Shown: positions 24,892 to 33,299, counted from the stretch's first letter. The stretch: 64,000 nt of DNA from Clostridiales bacterium (GCA_019416455.1 DXXG01000027.1:269648-333647); one strand, 5' to 3'. Made by a program: numbers and translations. The notes: generated from the letters alone by a model not told the origin.

Positions 24892-24920
24892 TTGACAGCC
24901 ACACTTATTTGGACTATAAT
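24892..24920 (+). promoter_or_regulatory. Promoter of nrdD
   Basis: Perfect TTGACA and TATAAT hexamers are separated by 17 bases. The implied leader is about 140 bases. Confidence 0.88.
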
Positions 24921-24982
24921 AAATCCTGCTGGCGCGCAGAGGAGCCGAATGGCTTCCCCTGGCGGCGGAATGAGAGAATTAC

Positions 24983-25030
24983 CATCCTCCCCCGGGCTTT
25001 CCGAGGGAGGATGTGGTCCCTTTTGGGGAC
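24983..25030 (+). other. Two hairpins in the nrdD 5' leader
   Basis: CATCCTCCC pairs with GGGAGGATG, and GTCCC pairs with GGGAC around TTTTG shortly after. Neither has a U-run. I recognise no riboswitch class in the leader. Confidence 0.5.
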
Positions 25031-25064
25031 GGTTTCGTAAAATTTAGGGAAAGAGGAAAACGCC

Positions 25065-27362
25065 ATGCTCAAGACTATCATCAAACGCAGCGGGGAGAAG
25101 GTTCCCTTTGATGTCTCCAAAATTCGGGGCGCCATTTTCAAGGCCAACGTGCGCAACGCTACTGAGAAAATGAGCGAACAGCAGTTGGAAAAGCTGACCC
25201 AGGCTGTGGTAGGCCAGTTGGAGAAAATGAAGCAGGTCCCCACCGTGGAGCAGATCCAGGACGTGGTGGAGGAAAAGCTGATCGCCGCTGACTACGCCAA
25301 GACCGCGAAGGCCTATATCTTGTATCGGGCCGAGCATCAGAAGCTGAGGGAAATGGACGACGAGCTGGTGAAGATCTACTCCGCCCTCACCTTTGTCCCC
25401 GCCGAGGACGCTGACCTGAAGCGGGAAAACGCCAACATCAACGCGGACACCGCTATGGGCACCATGTTGAAATACGGTTCCGAGGGCGCGAAAAGCTTCT
25501 ATGACAAGTACGTTATTCCCTCCCACATCGCCAAAGCCAACGCTGACGGCGACATCCACATCCACGACAAGGATTTCTACACCCTGACCGAGACCTGCTG
25601 CCAGATCGATTTGATCAAGTTGTTCCACAACGGCTTCTCCACCGGTCACGGTTACCTGCGGGAGCCCAAGGACATCCGCAGCTATGCGGCCCTGGCCTGC
25701 ATTGCCATCCAGGCCAACCAGAACGAGATGCACGGCGGCCAGAGTGTTCCTAACTTTGACTACGCCATGGCTCTGGGTATCGATAAGACCCATTCCAAGG
25801 AATACTTCAAAGCGCTGATCCAGTTCTTCCAGGTGAGAAACGGCATGTCCTATGAGGACGGCGCCGCCATGATCGCCAATGTGAAGGACACCCTGGGCAG
25901 CTGGGTCCCCATGGACCAGGTGGACCAGTACGCGGAGAAATTCGCCGACTATCTGCCCCAGCATCAGCGGGAGAACGGTTTTGAGGAGATCACCCGGGAA
26001 GAGGCTCTGGACGCTGCCCACTATGCCGCCCAGACCGCTTGGCGTGAGACCGACAAGGCCACTTATCAGGCCATGGAAGCTCTGGTCCATAACCTGAACA
26101 CCATGAATTCCCGAGCAGGCGCCCAGGTGCCCTTCAGCTCTTTGAACTACGGTACCGACACCACCGAGCAGGGCCGGATGGTCATCCGCAACCTGCTGCT
26201 GGCCACCGAGGCCGGCCTGGGTGATGGGGAAACCCCCATTTTCCCGGTGCAAATCTTCAAGGTAAAGGAAGGGGTCAACTACAACGAAGGCGATCCCAAC
26301 TACGATTTGTTCAAGCTGGCTATGCGTGTGAGCGCCAAGCGGCTGTTCCCCAACTTCAGCTTCCTGGACGCTCCCTTCAATCTGCAATACTACAAGCCCG
26401 GTGATTACGACACCGAAGTGGCCTACATGGGCTGCCGCACCCGTGTGATGGGCAACGTCCACGACAAGAACCGGGAAATCACCTGCGGCCGTGGCAACCT
26501 GAGCTTCACCTCCATCAACCTGCCCCGGATCGGCATCGAGGCCAAGGGCGACGTGAAGAAGTTCTATGAGATCCTGGACCAGCGCATCGATCTGTGCATC
26601 GAGCAGCTTTTGCACCGGTTCAAGATCCAGTGCAGCAAAAAAGCTTATAACTATCCTTTCCTCATGGGACAGGGTGTTTGGATCGATTCTGAAAAGCTGG
26701 ACCGCAACGACTCCGTAGCGGAGCTTTTGAAGCACGGCACCCTCTCCGTGGGCTTCATCGGCTTGGCGGAGACTCTGGTGGCCCTCACCGGCAAGCACCA
26801 CGGCGAGAGCGAGGAAAGCTACAAGCTGGGGTATGAGATCATCTCCTACATGCGCAAGCGTATGGACGACAAGTCCCAGGAGACCGGTCTCAACTTCACT
26901 CTGCTGGCCACTCCCGCCGAAGGCCTGTCCGGCCGGTTCGTGCGGATCGACCAGAAGAAGTTCGGCAAGATCCCCGGTGTCACCGATCGGGAATATTACA
27001 CCAACTCTTTCCATGTGCCGGTGTATTATCCCATCAGCGCCTTTGAGAAGATTAAGAAGGAAGCTCCTTTCCACGCCCTGACCAACGCCGGTCACATCAG
27101 CTATGTGGAGCTGGATGGGGACGTGTGCAAGAATATCGACGCCTTCGAAAGCGTGATCCGCTGCATGAAGGAAGCGGGCATCGGCTATGGTTCCGTGAAC
27201 CACCCGGTGGATCGTGACCCGGTCTGCGGCTATAACGGCATCATCAACGATGTGTGCCCCCGCTGCGGCCGCCGTGCCGGAGAGGGTGTGCCTCTGGAGA
27301 AGTTGGAGGAGCTGCGGAAGAAGTACCACGACGTGCCGGACTACTCCTGCTTGATCCATTGA
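25065..27362 (+). CDS. nrdD: Anaerobic ribonucleoside-triphosphate reductase, catalytic chain lacking the glycyl-radical segment
   Basis: The 765-residue protein has an N-terminal ATP-cone (residues 1-95) and a class III reductase barrel with NQNEMHGGQSVPNFDYA, AYMGCRTRVMGN and NLSFTSINLPRIG. It reduces NTPs to dNTPs without oxygen. The C-terminus reads DRDPVCGYNGIINDVCPRCGRR, the normal metal-site region. Where the family continues with the glycyl-radical motif R-x-x-GY, this chain carries an unrelated 28-residue tail ending YSCLIH. The missing segment is encoded by the next gene. The 161-base gap contains a promoter and ribosome binding site, so this is not a simple frameshift. An NrdR box and strong promoter lie upstream; nrdG follows. 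Confidence 0.95.
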   Translation: MLKTIIKRSGEKVPFDVSKIRGAIFKANVRNATEKMSEQQLEKLTQAVVGQLEKMKQVPTVEQIQDVVEEKLIAADYAKTAKAYILYRAEHQKLREMDDELVKIYSALTFVPAEDADLKRENANINADTAMGTMLKYGSEGAKSFYDKYVIPSHIAKANADGDIHIHDKDFYTLTETCCQIDLIKLFHNGFSTGHGYLREPKDIRSYAALACIAIQANQNEMHGGQSVPNFDYAMALGIDKTHSKEYFKALIQFFQVRNGMSYEDGAAMIANVKDTLGSWVPMDQVDQYAEKFADYLPQHQRENGFEEITREEALDAAHYAAQTAWRETDKATYQAMEALVHNLNTMNSRAGAQVPFSSLNYGTDTTEQGRMVIRNLLLATEAGLGDGETPIFPVQIFKVKEGVNYNEGDPNYDLFKLAMRVSAKRLFPNFSFLDAPFNLQYYKPGDYDTEVAYMGCRTRVMGNVHDKNREITCGRGNLSFTSINLPRIGIEAKGDVKKFYEILDQRIDLCIEQLLHRFKIQCSKKAYNYPFLMGQGVWIDSEKLDRNDSVAELLKHGTLSVGFIGLAETLVALTGKHHGESEESYKLGYEIISYMRKRMDDKSQETGLNFTLLATPAEGLSGRFVRIDQKKFGKIPGVTDREYYTNSFHVPVYYPISAFEKIKKEAPFHALTNAGHISYVELDGDVCKNIDAFESVIRCMKEAGIGYGSVNHPVDRDPVCGYNGIINDVCPRCGRRAGEGVPLEKLEELRKKYHDVPDYSCLIH

Positions 27363-27409
27363 CGGGTGGCTCCGTCCGGACAAGTCGTGCCAAGAGTGAG
27401 ACCACAGAG

Positions 27410-27425
27410 CTACAAAATATTGTGG
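27410..27425 (+). promoter_or_regulatory. NrdR-like palindrome upstream of the radical-domain gene
   Basis: CTACAAAATATTGTGG agrees with most conserved positions of the NrdR box. It lies inside a wider dyad (ACCACA at 27401, TGTGGT ending 27426) just before the -35 element. Confidence 0.55.
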
Positions 27426-27432
27426 TTCCCTC

Positions 27433-27461
27433 TTGACGAGGGACCAAAGATCTGATAAAAT
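27433..27461 (+). promoter_or_regulatory. Promoter of the free glycyl-radical-domain gene
   Basis: TTGACG, a 17-base spacer and TAAAAT lie 62 bases before the start codon. A CCCTC/GAGGG stem overlaps the -35 region. Confidence 0.75.
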
Positions 27462-27523
27462 AAGAACAGTTCTTAAATTTTAGTAATTCAACCCTTTTAA
27501 GATATGGATAAGGAGGATCTACC

Positions 27524-27697
27524 ATGGAGAACAAAGCAGTTGCCGAGAAGAAAGAACAGATCCTGGTGGGCGAGGGCCGCGACTTCGAGCGTATTCGCCG
27601 CATCACCGGTTACCTGGTGGGCACCATCGACCGCTGGAACAACGCCAAGCGCGCCGAGGAGCGTGACCGGGTGAAGCACACCCTGTCCAGTCTGTAA
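27524..27697 (+). CDS. Free-standing glycyl-radical domain of class III ribonucleotide reductase, 57 aa
   Basis: The small protein contains FERIRRITGYLVGTIDRWNN, then AKRAEERDRVKH. These are the C-terminal glycyl-radical segment that normally ends NrdD, with the radical-bearing glycine at G29. The first 20 residues are charged and have no counterpart I recognise. AAGGAGG sits eight bases before the ATG. The gene has its own promoter and terminator between nrdD and the activase nrdG. I infer that it docks into the truncated NrdD and is activated by NrdG, like GrcA/YfiD with pyruvate formate-lyase. The segment is unambiguous; how the subunits assemble is not known from sequence. Confidence 0.92.
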   Translation: MENKAVAEKKEQILVGEGRDFERIRRITGYLVGTIDRWNNAKRAEERDRVKHTLSSL

Positions 27698-27733
27698 GAC
27701 GGTTTCGGAAAAATTTCATTGTAACGACACAGG

Positions 27734-27761
27734 ACCGGGTGGGGCGACTCACCCGGTTTTT
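27734..27761 (+). terminator. Terminator after the radical-domain gene
   Basis: ACCGGGTG pairs with CACCCGGT around an eight-base loop and ends in TTTTT. It would let the small gene be expressed above nrdG. Confidence 0.85.
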
Positions 27762-27782
27762 GTCCAAAGAGGAGGAACCATC

Positions 27783-28283
27783 GTGGAATTGAAGATCGCC
27801 GGCGTGGTGAAGGAATCCATCGTGGACGGCCGGGGTATCCGGTACACCGTGTTCACTCAGGGCTGCCCCCATCACTGCCCGGGCTGCCACAACCCCCAGA
27901 CTTGGGCCTTTGAAGGCGGACAGCTCACCACGCCCCAAGCGCTGTTTGAGGAGTTTCAGAAGGACCCCATCCTGAAGGGGATCACCTTCAGCGGGGGAGA
28001 GCCCTTCTGTCAGCCGGAGCCTTTGACGGAACTGGCCCGTCTGGTCCATGGCGTGGGCAAGGACGTGACCGTGTTCACCGGCTGGACTTATGAGCAGCTG
28101 CTGGAAAAGAACGATCCCGCCATAAACGCCCTGCTGGCGGAGGTAGACGTGCTCATTGACGGGCCCTTCGTGATGGAGCTGCGGAACCTGGAACTGCGTT
28201 TCCGAGGCAGCGAAAACCAGCGGCTCATCGACATGAATAAAACACGGCAGGCAGGTCATGTGGTGCTGCTGCCGGAGGAATGA
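27783..28283 (+). CDS. nrdG: Anaerobic ribonucleotide reductase activating protein (radical SAM)
   Basis: The 166-residue protein has the radical-SAM cluster motif CPHHCPGC (CxxxCxxC) near residue 29 and the SAM-binding ITFSGGEPF near residue 69. NrdG uses SAM and a 4Fe-4S cluster to abstract hydrogen from the reductase glycine, here most probably G29 of the separate 57-residue protein. The start is GTG behind AGAGGAGG. It overlaps a small XRE regulator by four bases. No other glycyl-radical enzyme activase is in the window. Confidence 0.95.
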   Translation: MELKIAGVVKESIVDGRGIRYTVFTQGCPHHCPGCHNPQTWAFEGGQLTTPQALFEEFQKDPILKGITFSGGEPFCQPEPLTELARLVHGVGKDVTVFTGWTYEQLLEKNDPAINALLAEVDVLIDGPFVMELRNLELRFRGSENQRLIDMNKTRQAGHVVLLPEE

Positions 28284-28528
28284 GCAGGAATGTGAGGGGA
28301 TACCCACGGCTGCGGGATCTGCGGGAGGATCGCGATCTCACCCAGACCCAGGTGGCGAAGCTGTTAAATATGAGCCAGACAGGGTATTCTAAATATGAGA
28401 CGGGGGAGAACGACATTCCCACGCAAGCGCTGCTGAAACTGGCGGAATTTTACGGCACCAGTGTGGATTACCTGCTGGGCCGCACCGATGAGCCCCGGCC
28501 TTATCCCAAGGGCGGCAGGGGAATGTGA
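28280..28528 (+). CDS. XRE-family regulator, 82 aa
   Basis: The protein is one XRE helix-turn-helix (LTQTQVAKLLNMSQTGYSKYE) with the usual LLKLAEFYGTSVDYLLGR helix pair, then a short basic tail. Coupling to nrdG by four bases suggests shared transcription. No ligand or oligomerisation domain is present. Whether it regulates nucleotide reduction is unknown; such small regulators are frequent orphan genes in Clostridia. A GTG four codons later is an alternative start. Confidence 0.8.
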   Translation: MSRNVRGYPRLRDLREDRDLTQTQVAKLLNMSQTGYSKYETGENDIPTQALLKLAEFYGTSVDYLLGRTDEPRPYPKGGRGM

Positions 28529-28579
28529 CTTGAAACCGACGCCGGAGACAAGTTTGCTGTAATTTTAACAAATTGGCCA

Positions 28580-28608
28580 TTGATTCTTTGGCACTGGTGT
28601 GCTAGAAT
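28580..28608 (+). promoter_or_regulatory. Promoter of pckG
   Basis: TTGATT, a 17-base spacer and TAGAAT precede the gene by 55 bases. Confidence 0.75.
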
Positions 28609-28663
28609 AAAAACTGGAAAACGAGCAGAATTTTGCCATTGGGCGAAAGGAGACAAATACAAA

Positions 28664-30430
28664 ATGACTAACAACAAGTCCGTTTTGAGCTGGCTCGAAG
28701 AAATGAAGGAACTGGTCACCCCCGACGAAGTCGTGTGGATCGACGGTTCCGAGGAACAGCTGGAGTCCCTGCGCAAGCAGGCCTGCGAGACCGGTGAGAT
28801 GATCAAGCTGAACCAGGAGAAGCTGCCTGGCTGCTATCTGCACCGCACCGCTATCAACGACGTGGCCCGTGTGGAAGGCCGGACCTTCATCTGCTCCCGC
28901 AAGGAAGAGGACGCTGGCCCCACCAACCACTGGATGGAACCCCAGAAGGCTTACAAGATGCTGTTCGACATCGCTCGCGGCAGCTACAAGGGCCGTACCA
29001 TGTACGTGATTCCCTACTCCATGGGCCCCATCGGCTCTCCTCTGGCCAAGATCGGCCTGGAAGTCACCGACTCCATCTACGTGGTGCTGAACATGGCTAT
29101 CATGACCCGCGTGGGACAGGCTGTGCTGGACGTGCTGGGCGACAGTGAAGACTGGGTCAAGGGCCTGCACTGCAAGTGCCAGATCGAGGAAGAGAACCGC
29201 TATATCTGCCACTTCCCCGAGGACAACTATATCATCAGCGTGAACTCCGGTTACGGCGGCAACGTTCTGCTGGGCAAGAAGTGCTTCGCTCTGCGTATCG
29301 CTTCCTACCTGGGCAAGAACGAGGGCTGGATGGCCGAGCATATGCTGATCCTGGGCATTGAGAATCCCCAGGGCGAGGTCAAGTATGTCTCCGCCGCGTT
29401 CCCCTCTGCTTGCGGCAAGACCAACCTGGCCATGCTGATTCCTCCGGAAGGCTATCGCAACAAGGGCTACAAGGTTTGGACCGTGGGCGACGACATCGCT
29501 TGGATGCGTCAGGGCGCCGACGGCAAGCTGTACGCCATCAACCCCGAGAACGGCTTCTTCGGCGTGGCTCCCGGCACCAACATGAAGTCCAACCCCAACG
29601 CTCTGATCTCCACCCAGAAGGGCACCATCTTCACCAACGTTGCCCACAACCTGGACGAGAACACTGTGTGGTGGGAAGGCCTGGATAAGAATCCCCCCGA
29701 GAACGCTCTCAACTGGAAGGGCGAGCCCTGGAATGGCAAGACCTCCGATCAGAAGGGTGCTCATCCCAACAGCCGCTTCACCGCGCCTGCTAAGAACTGC
29801 CCCTGCATCAGCCCCGAGTTCGATAAGGGCGAGGGTGTGCCGATCTCCGCTATCATCTTCGGCGGCCGCCGCGCTCAGACCACTCCCCTGGTGTATCAGT
29901 CCCGCGACTGGAACAACGGCGTGTTCGTAGGCTCCATCATGGCTTCCGAGACCACCGCTGCCGCTACCGGCGCTGTTGGTGTTGTCCGTCGTGATCCCAT
30001 GGCTATGCTGCCCTTCTGCGGCTATCATATGGGCGACTACTTCCAGCACTGGTTCGAGATGGGCGAGAAGCTGGGCGAGAACGCTCCCAAGATCTTCAAC
30101 GTGAACTGGTTCCGTCTGGACGACGAAGGCCACTTCCTGTGGCCCGGTTTCGGCGACAACTTCCGTGTCCTGGAGTGGATCATCAAGCGCTGCGAAGGCA
30201 AGGTGGACGCTCAGGAAACCGCTATCGGCTATGTGCCCTACGCTGAGGACATCAACCTGGAAGGCATCTCCGACTTCTCCATCGACACCCTGAAGTCCAT
30301 CCTGGAAGTGGACAAGGCTGCTTGGGCTAAGGAAGCCGAGGGCATCGAGGAGTTCTACAAGCAGTTCGGCGACAAGCTGCCTGAGGAACTGAAGAACCAG
30401 CTGGCTACTCTGAAGAAGAACTGCCAGTAA
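28664..30430 (+). CDS. pckG: Phosphoenolpyruvate carboxykinase (GTP)
   Basis: The 588-residue protein is the GTP-dependent type, recognised by the P-loop/kinase-1a motif FPSACGKTNLAML and the PEPCK-specific YSMGPIGSPLAKIG and IIFGGRRAQTTPLVYQ. It interconverts oxaloacetate plus GTP and PEP plus CO2. In gut anaerobes it often runs in the CO2-fixing direction toward succinate. The start is fixed by GAAAGGAG. Codon use is strongly biased toward a small codon set, consistent with high expression. It stands alone with its own promoter and terminator. Confidence 0.97.
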   Translation: MTNNKSVLSWLEEMKELVTPDEVVWIDGSEEQLESLRKQACETGEMIKLNQEKLPGCYLHRTAINDVARVEGRTFICSRKEEDAGPTNHWMEPQKAYKMLFDIARGSYKGRTMYVIPYSMGPIGSPLAKIGLEVTDSIYVVLNMAIMTRVGQAVLDVLGDSEDWVKGLHCKCQIEEENRYICHFPEDNYIISVNSGYGGNVLLGKKCFALRIASYLGKNEGWMAEHMLILGIENPQGEVKYVSAAFPSACGKTNLAMLIPPEGYRNKGYKVWTVGDDIAWMRQGADGKLYAINPENGFFGVAPGTNMKSNPNALISTQKGTIFTNVAHNLDENTVWWEGLDKNPPENALNWKGEPWNGKTSDQKGAHPNSRFTAPAKNCPCISPEFDKGEGVPISAIIFGGRRAQTTPLVYQSRDWNNGVFVGSIMASETTAAATGAVGVVRRDPMAMLPFCGYHMGDYFQHWFEMGEKLGENAPKIFNVNWFRLDDEGHFLWPGFGDNFRVLEWIIKRCEGKVDAQETAIGYVPYAEDINLEGISDFSIDTLKSILEVDKAAWAKEAEGIEEFYKQFGDKLPEELKNQLATLKKNCQ

Positions 30431-30480
30431 TTCAGATCTTATTTCACCCTTAATTTCAACCTCTTCTCATAACAATAAAG

Positions 30481-30514
30481 GCGGCAGCCGGGTCGTTCCC
30501 GGTTGCCGCTTTTT
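30481..30514 (+). terminator. Terminator of pckG
   Basis: GCGGCAGCCGGG pairs with CCCGGTTGCCGC around TCGTT and is followed by TTTTT. Confidence 0.85.
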
Positions 30515-30540
30515 GTGTCGCTGGGGGTGAGGGCAAAAGA

Positions 30541-30568
30541 AAAGGGCTGCCGTGTTCGGCAGCCCTTT
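30541..30568 (-). terminator. Terminator of the amino-acid ABC operon
   Basis: A 12-bp stem (AAAGGGCTGCCG arm) with a four-base loop lies ten bases past the ATPase stop; on the minus strand it runs into TTTTCTTTT. Confidence 0.85.
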
Positions 30569-30577
30569 GTCAATCTA

Positions 30578-31300
30578 TCAAAGCACTTTGGAGAGAAATT
30601 CTTTCAAACGGGGGTTCTGGGGATTGGTGAAGAACGCCTCAGGCTCGTTCTGCTCGGCGATGACGCCCTCGTCCATGAACAGCACTCGCGTGGCTACGGA
30701 CCGGGCAAAGCCCATCTCGTGGGTGACTACCACCATGGTCATGCCTTCGTCCGCCAGCTCTTTCATGATCTCCAGCACTTCGCCTACCATTTCCGGGTCC
30801 AGGGCGGAGGTGGGCTCGTCAAAGAGCATTACGTCAGGGTTCATGGCCAGGGCCCGAGCAATGGCGATACGCTGCTGCTGGCCGCCGGAAAGCTGCTTGG
30901 GATAGGCATTGGCCTTGTCCGGCAGACCTACCCGCTCCAGAAGTTCTAAAGCTTTTTTATCGGCTTCAGCCTTGGTCATCAGCTTCAGCTTCACAGGCGC
31001 CAAAGTGATGTTCTGCTTCACGGTCATGTGGGGGAACAGGTTGAACTGCTGGAACACCATACCCATCCGAGCCCGAAGTTTGTTGATGTCGTTTTTGGGA
31101 TCGGTGATATCCACACCCTCAAAGGTAATGGTACCGCTGGTGGGTTCTTCCAACAGGTTCAGGCAGCGCAGGAAGGTGGATTTACCAGAGCCGGAAGGCC
31201 CGATGACTGCCACCTTTTCTCCTTTGTAGATGTGCTCGTTGATACCCTTGAGCACCATGTGGCCGCCAAAAGATTTTTCCAGGTTTTTAACGTCGATCAC
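30578..31300 (-). CDS. Polar amino-acid ABC transporter ATPase (GlnQ-like)
   Basis: The 240-residue protein has Walker A GPSGSGKST, signature LSGGQQQRIAIARAL, Walker B VMLFDEPTSAL and the H-loop THEMGFA, all characteristic of the polar amino-acid uptake subfamily. It powers import by the permease and binding protein encoded upstream. It overlaps the permease gene by 14 bases. The substrate cannot be read from the ATPase. Confidence 0.95.
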   Translation of the reverse strand: MIDVKNLEKSFGGHMVLKGINEHIYKGEKVAVIGPSGSGKSTFLRCLNLLEEPTSGTITFEGVDITDPKNDINKLRARMGMVFQQFNLFPHMTVKQNITLAPVKLKLMTKAEADKKALELLERVGLPDKANAYPKQLSGGQQQRIAIARALAMNPDVMLFDEPTSALDPEMVGEVLEIMKELADEGMTMVVVTHEMGFARSVATRVLFMDEGVIAEQNEPEAFFTNPQNPRLKEFLSKVL

Positions 31301-32054
31301 TGGCGCGCAGCCTCCTTTCCAGAATACCCTGGAGCCAGGTGAACAGCAGCACCAGGATCAAATACATCACAGCGGTGATGAGATAGGGCCACATGGCTTC
31401 GTATGTACGGGACACGATGGCCTGGGCGAAGTAGACGATCTCCTTGCCTGCCACCACCGAGATCAAGGAGGTGTCCTTCAACAGGGTGATGAACTCGTTG
31501 CCAAGGGCGGGCAGGATAGCTTTAAAGGCCTGGGGAACCACAATGTGGATCATTGTAGGCATGTAGCCCAGTCCCAGGGAGCGGCCGGCTTCCATCTGGC
31601 CGGGATCCAGGCTCATCAGGCCGCCGCGGATGATCTCCGCCACATAAGCACCAGAGTTGATACCCAGGGCCAAGGCGCCCACCATCGTGGTGTTACGGCT
31701 GCTCTTGAAAATTACGAAGCCCATGATCAGCAGCTGGACCATCATAGGAGTGCCTCGGATCACAGTGACGTAAATCTTGCAGATTACATTGAGCACAGCC
31801 AGGATGGGGTTGTGTTTGCCTTTGCGCTGCTGGTCGTGGCCGGTGCGGATGACCGCCACCAAAACGCCCAGCACCACGCCGATGAGCAGGGCCAAAATGG
31901 TGACCAGCACGGTGACGCCAAGACCCTCAAAGTACTGCATCCAGCGGTCGCCCTCGAACCAGGACCGGTAGAAATTCATATAGGATTGCTGCCAGAACCC
32001 AGGATCCTCCAGGGCGGAGAACTGTTCATACAACTGGGTGGGATTCATCTCCAT
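31287..32054 (-). CDS. Polar amino-acid ABC transporter permease
   Basis: The 255-residue membrane protein has the His/Glu/Gln/Arg/opine family features: several transmembrane segments, YVTVIRGTPMMVQLL (the RGTP signature) and the coupling-helix motif EIIRGGLMSLDPGQMEAGRSLG. It forms the channel of the importer, probably as a homodimer. It sits between binding protein and ATPase genes, and a partial terminator just upstream likely lowers its expression relative to the binding protein. Confidence 0.95.
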   Translation of the reverse strand: MEMNPTQLYEQFSALEDPGFWQQSYMNFYRSWFEGDRWMQYFEGLGVTVLVTILALLIGVVLGVLVAVIRTGHDQQRKGKHNPILAVLNVICKIYVTVIRGTPMMVQLLIMGFVIFKSSRNTTMVGALALGINSGAYVAEIIRGGLMSLDPGQMEAGRSLGLGYMPTMIHIVVPQAFKAILPALGNEFITLLKDTSLISVVAGKEIVYFAQAIVSRTYEAMWPYLITAVMYLILVLLFTWLQGILERRLRASDRR

Positions 32055-32093
32055 TCTCCTCTCACAAATCTCACATAACTATCAGGATAGCGG

Positions 32094-32116
32094 AAAAGAG
32101 CGGCGCGGGGCCGCTC
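32094..32116 (-). terminator. Attenuating hairpin between binding protein and permease
   Basis: GAGCGGC pairs with GCCGCTC around five bases and is followed by TTTTCC on the minus strand. Confidence 0.6.
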
Positions 32117-32149
32117 CTTCTCTCGATTTTAAAGCCTTGAATCCTTCGA

Positions 32150-33058
32150 TCACTCAGCGGAGATGTACTTGTTCATGATCTCCTCTACGGTGCCGTCTGC
32201 GATCAGCTCCTGGAGAGCGGTATCGATGGCGTTGAGCAGCTCGGTGTTGCCCTCATCCACGGCGGCGCAGTACTGCTCTTCTACCCAGTTGCCGGGGAGA
32301 ATGGTCAGCCCATCGTTGGCAGCCACAAATTCCTCAGCGGGAGCCTGGTCGATGATGACAGCGTCGATCTGGCCGTTGACCAGAGCCTGCACAGCGGTGG
32401 CGCCGCTGTCGTAAGCCTGCACGTGGTCCTCGCCGTAGCCGCCATTCTCGGGAGTGTCGGAAGCGTAGATGTAACCGGTGGTGCCGCGCTGGGTGCCGAT
32501 CATCTTCTCGCCCAGGTTGTCCATGGTCACGTCAGAGTCTTCCTTCACGATGACCACCTGCACGCCGGTAGCGTAGCTGGTGGTGAAGTCCATGACCTCG
32601 TCACGCTCTTCGTTGTAGGTCAGGCCAGCCAGCATTACGTCGGCGGTGTTGTTCTGCACAGCCAGCAGAGCGGAGTCGAACTCCATGTCGTCGATCTGGA
32701 GTTCCAGGCCCAGCTTCTCGGCGATAGCGGAGGCGATCTCCACGTCGATGCCCTCAAAGCCAGTGCCGTTGAAGCCTTCGCCGTCAGCAACCATCTCATA
32801 GGGAGGGAACTGAGCGTTGGTGGACATGATCAGCTTGCCTTCCTCGATGGTGGTGAACTCGCCATAGTCACCAGTCTCGGTGGTGGAAGCCTCCTCAGAG
32901 GTCTCGGAAGCCGCGGAGCTGTCCTCAGCCACAGAGGACTCGCTGGTGGTGGAAGAAGTTTCAGCAGCGGAAGAAGAGCCGGTGTCGGCGCTGCCGCAGC
33001 CGGCGAAAGCAGCGGTCATCACCATGAGAGCCGCCAAGAGTGTTGCGATTTTCTTCAT
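32150..33058 (-). CDS. Amino-acid ABC transporter substrate-binding lipoprotein
   Basis: The 302-residue protein has a lipoprotein signal (MKKIATLLAALMVMTAAFAGC, cysteine at 21). A 45-residue Ser/Thr/Glu/Ala-rich linker follows, then a periplasmic-binding-protein type 2 domain (MSTNAQFPPYEMVADG, GFEGIDVEIASAIAEKLGLEL). Captured amino acid, probably a polar or sulfur-containing one, is passed to the permease. The start is chosen at the signal peptide, not at an earlier in-frame methionine. It has a promoter about 50 bases upstream. Confidence 0.95.
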   Translation of the reverse strand: MKKIATLLAALMVMTAAFAGCGSADTGSSSAAETSSTTSESSVAEDSSAASETSEEASTTETGDYGEFTTIEEGKLIMSTNAQFPPYEMVADGEGFNGTGFEGIDVEIASAIAEKLGLELQIDDMEFDSALLAVQNNTADVMLAGLTYNEERDEVMDFTTSYATGVQVVIVKEDSDVTMDNLGEKMIGTQRGTTGYIYASDTPENGGYGEDHVQAYDSGATAVQALVNGQIDAVIIDQAPAEEFVAANDGLTILPGNWVEEQYCAAVDEGNTELLNAIDTALQELIADGTVEEIMNKYISAE

Positions 33059-33109
33059 GATCTTTCTCTCCTTAACGTTCGTTTGGATCCCCTTGCAGGG
33101 AATATACAC

Positions 33110-33137
33110 ATTATACAACTTTCTTGTCAGTTTGCAA
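33110..33137 (-). promoter_or_regulatory. Promoter of the amino-acid ABC operon
   Basis: TTGCAA, a 16-base spacer and perfect TATAAT on the minus strand. Confidence 0.75.
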
Positions 33138-33222
33138 GGGGCTTTAATAGGGAATAATCGCCCATATTCCTGATATTATTTGTATAAAAATACAACGGCG
33201 GTGACCTGGCGGGAAAAACACG

Positions 33223-33271
33223 TTGACAAACGGGAGGGTGGGGTTTAAACTTAAAGTATAGTTTAAAGCCG
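33223..33271 (+). promoter_or_regulatory. MerR-type promoter/operator region
   Basis: TTGACA is followed by an imperfect dyad with arms GGGTTTAAAC and GTTTAAAGCC around TTAAAGTATA. This is the kind of AT-rich dyad MerR proteins bind between -35 and -10. The exact -10 is ambiguous. Confidence 0.55.
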
Positions 33272-33299
33272 GGCACGCCGGCGGAAAGGAGAGGGCGTT

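Noticed and set aside
24901..24916. Second full NrdR box 32 bp downstream of the first
   Set aside because: Only the left half resembles the consensus; several core positions disagree.
25044..27383. A 779-codon open frame antisense to nrdD
   Set aside because: It mirrors nrdD codon bias and has no recognised domain or start signal.
27363..27523. Sequencing frameshift joining nrdD and the radical-domain gene
   Set aside because: The gap is 161 bases and holds a consensus-like promoter and an AAGGAGG; nrdD has an extra 28-residue tail rather than an interrupted frame.
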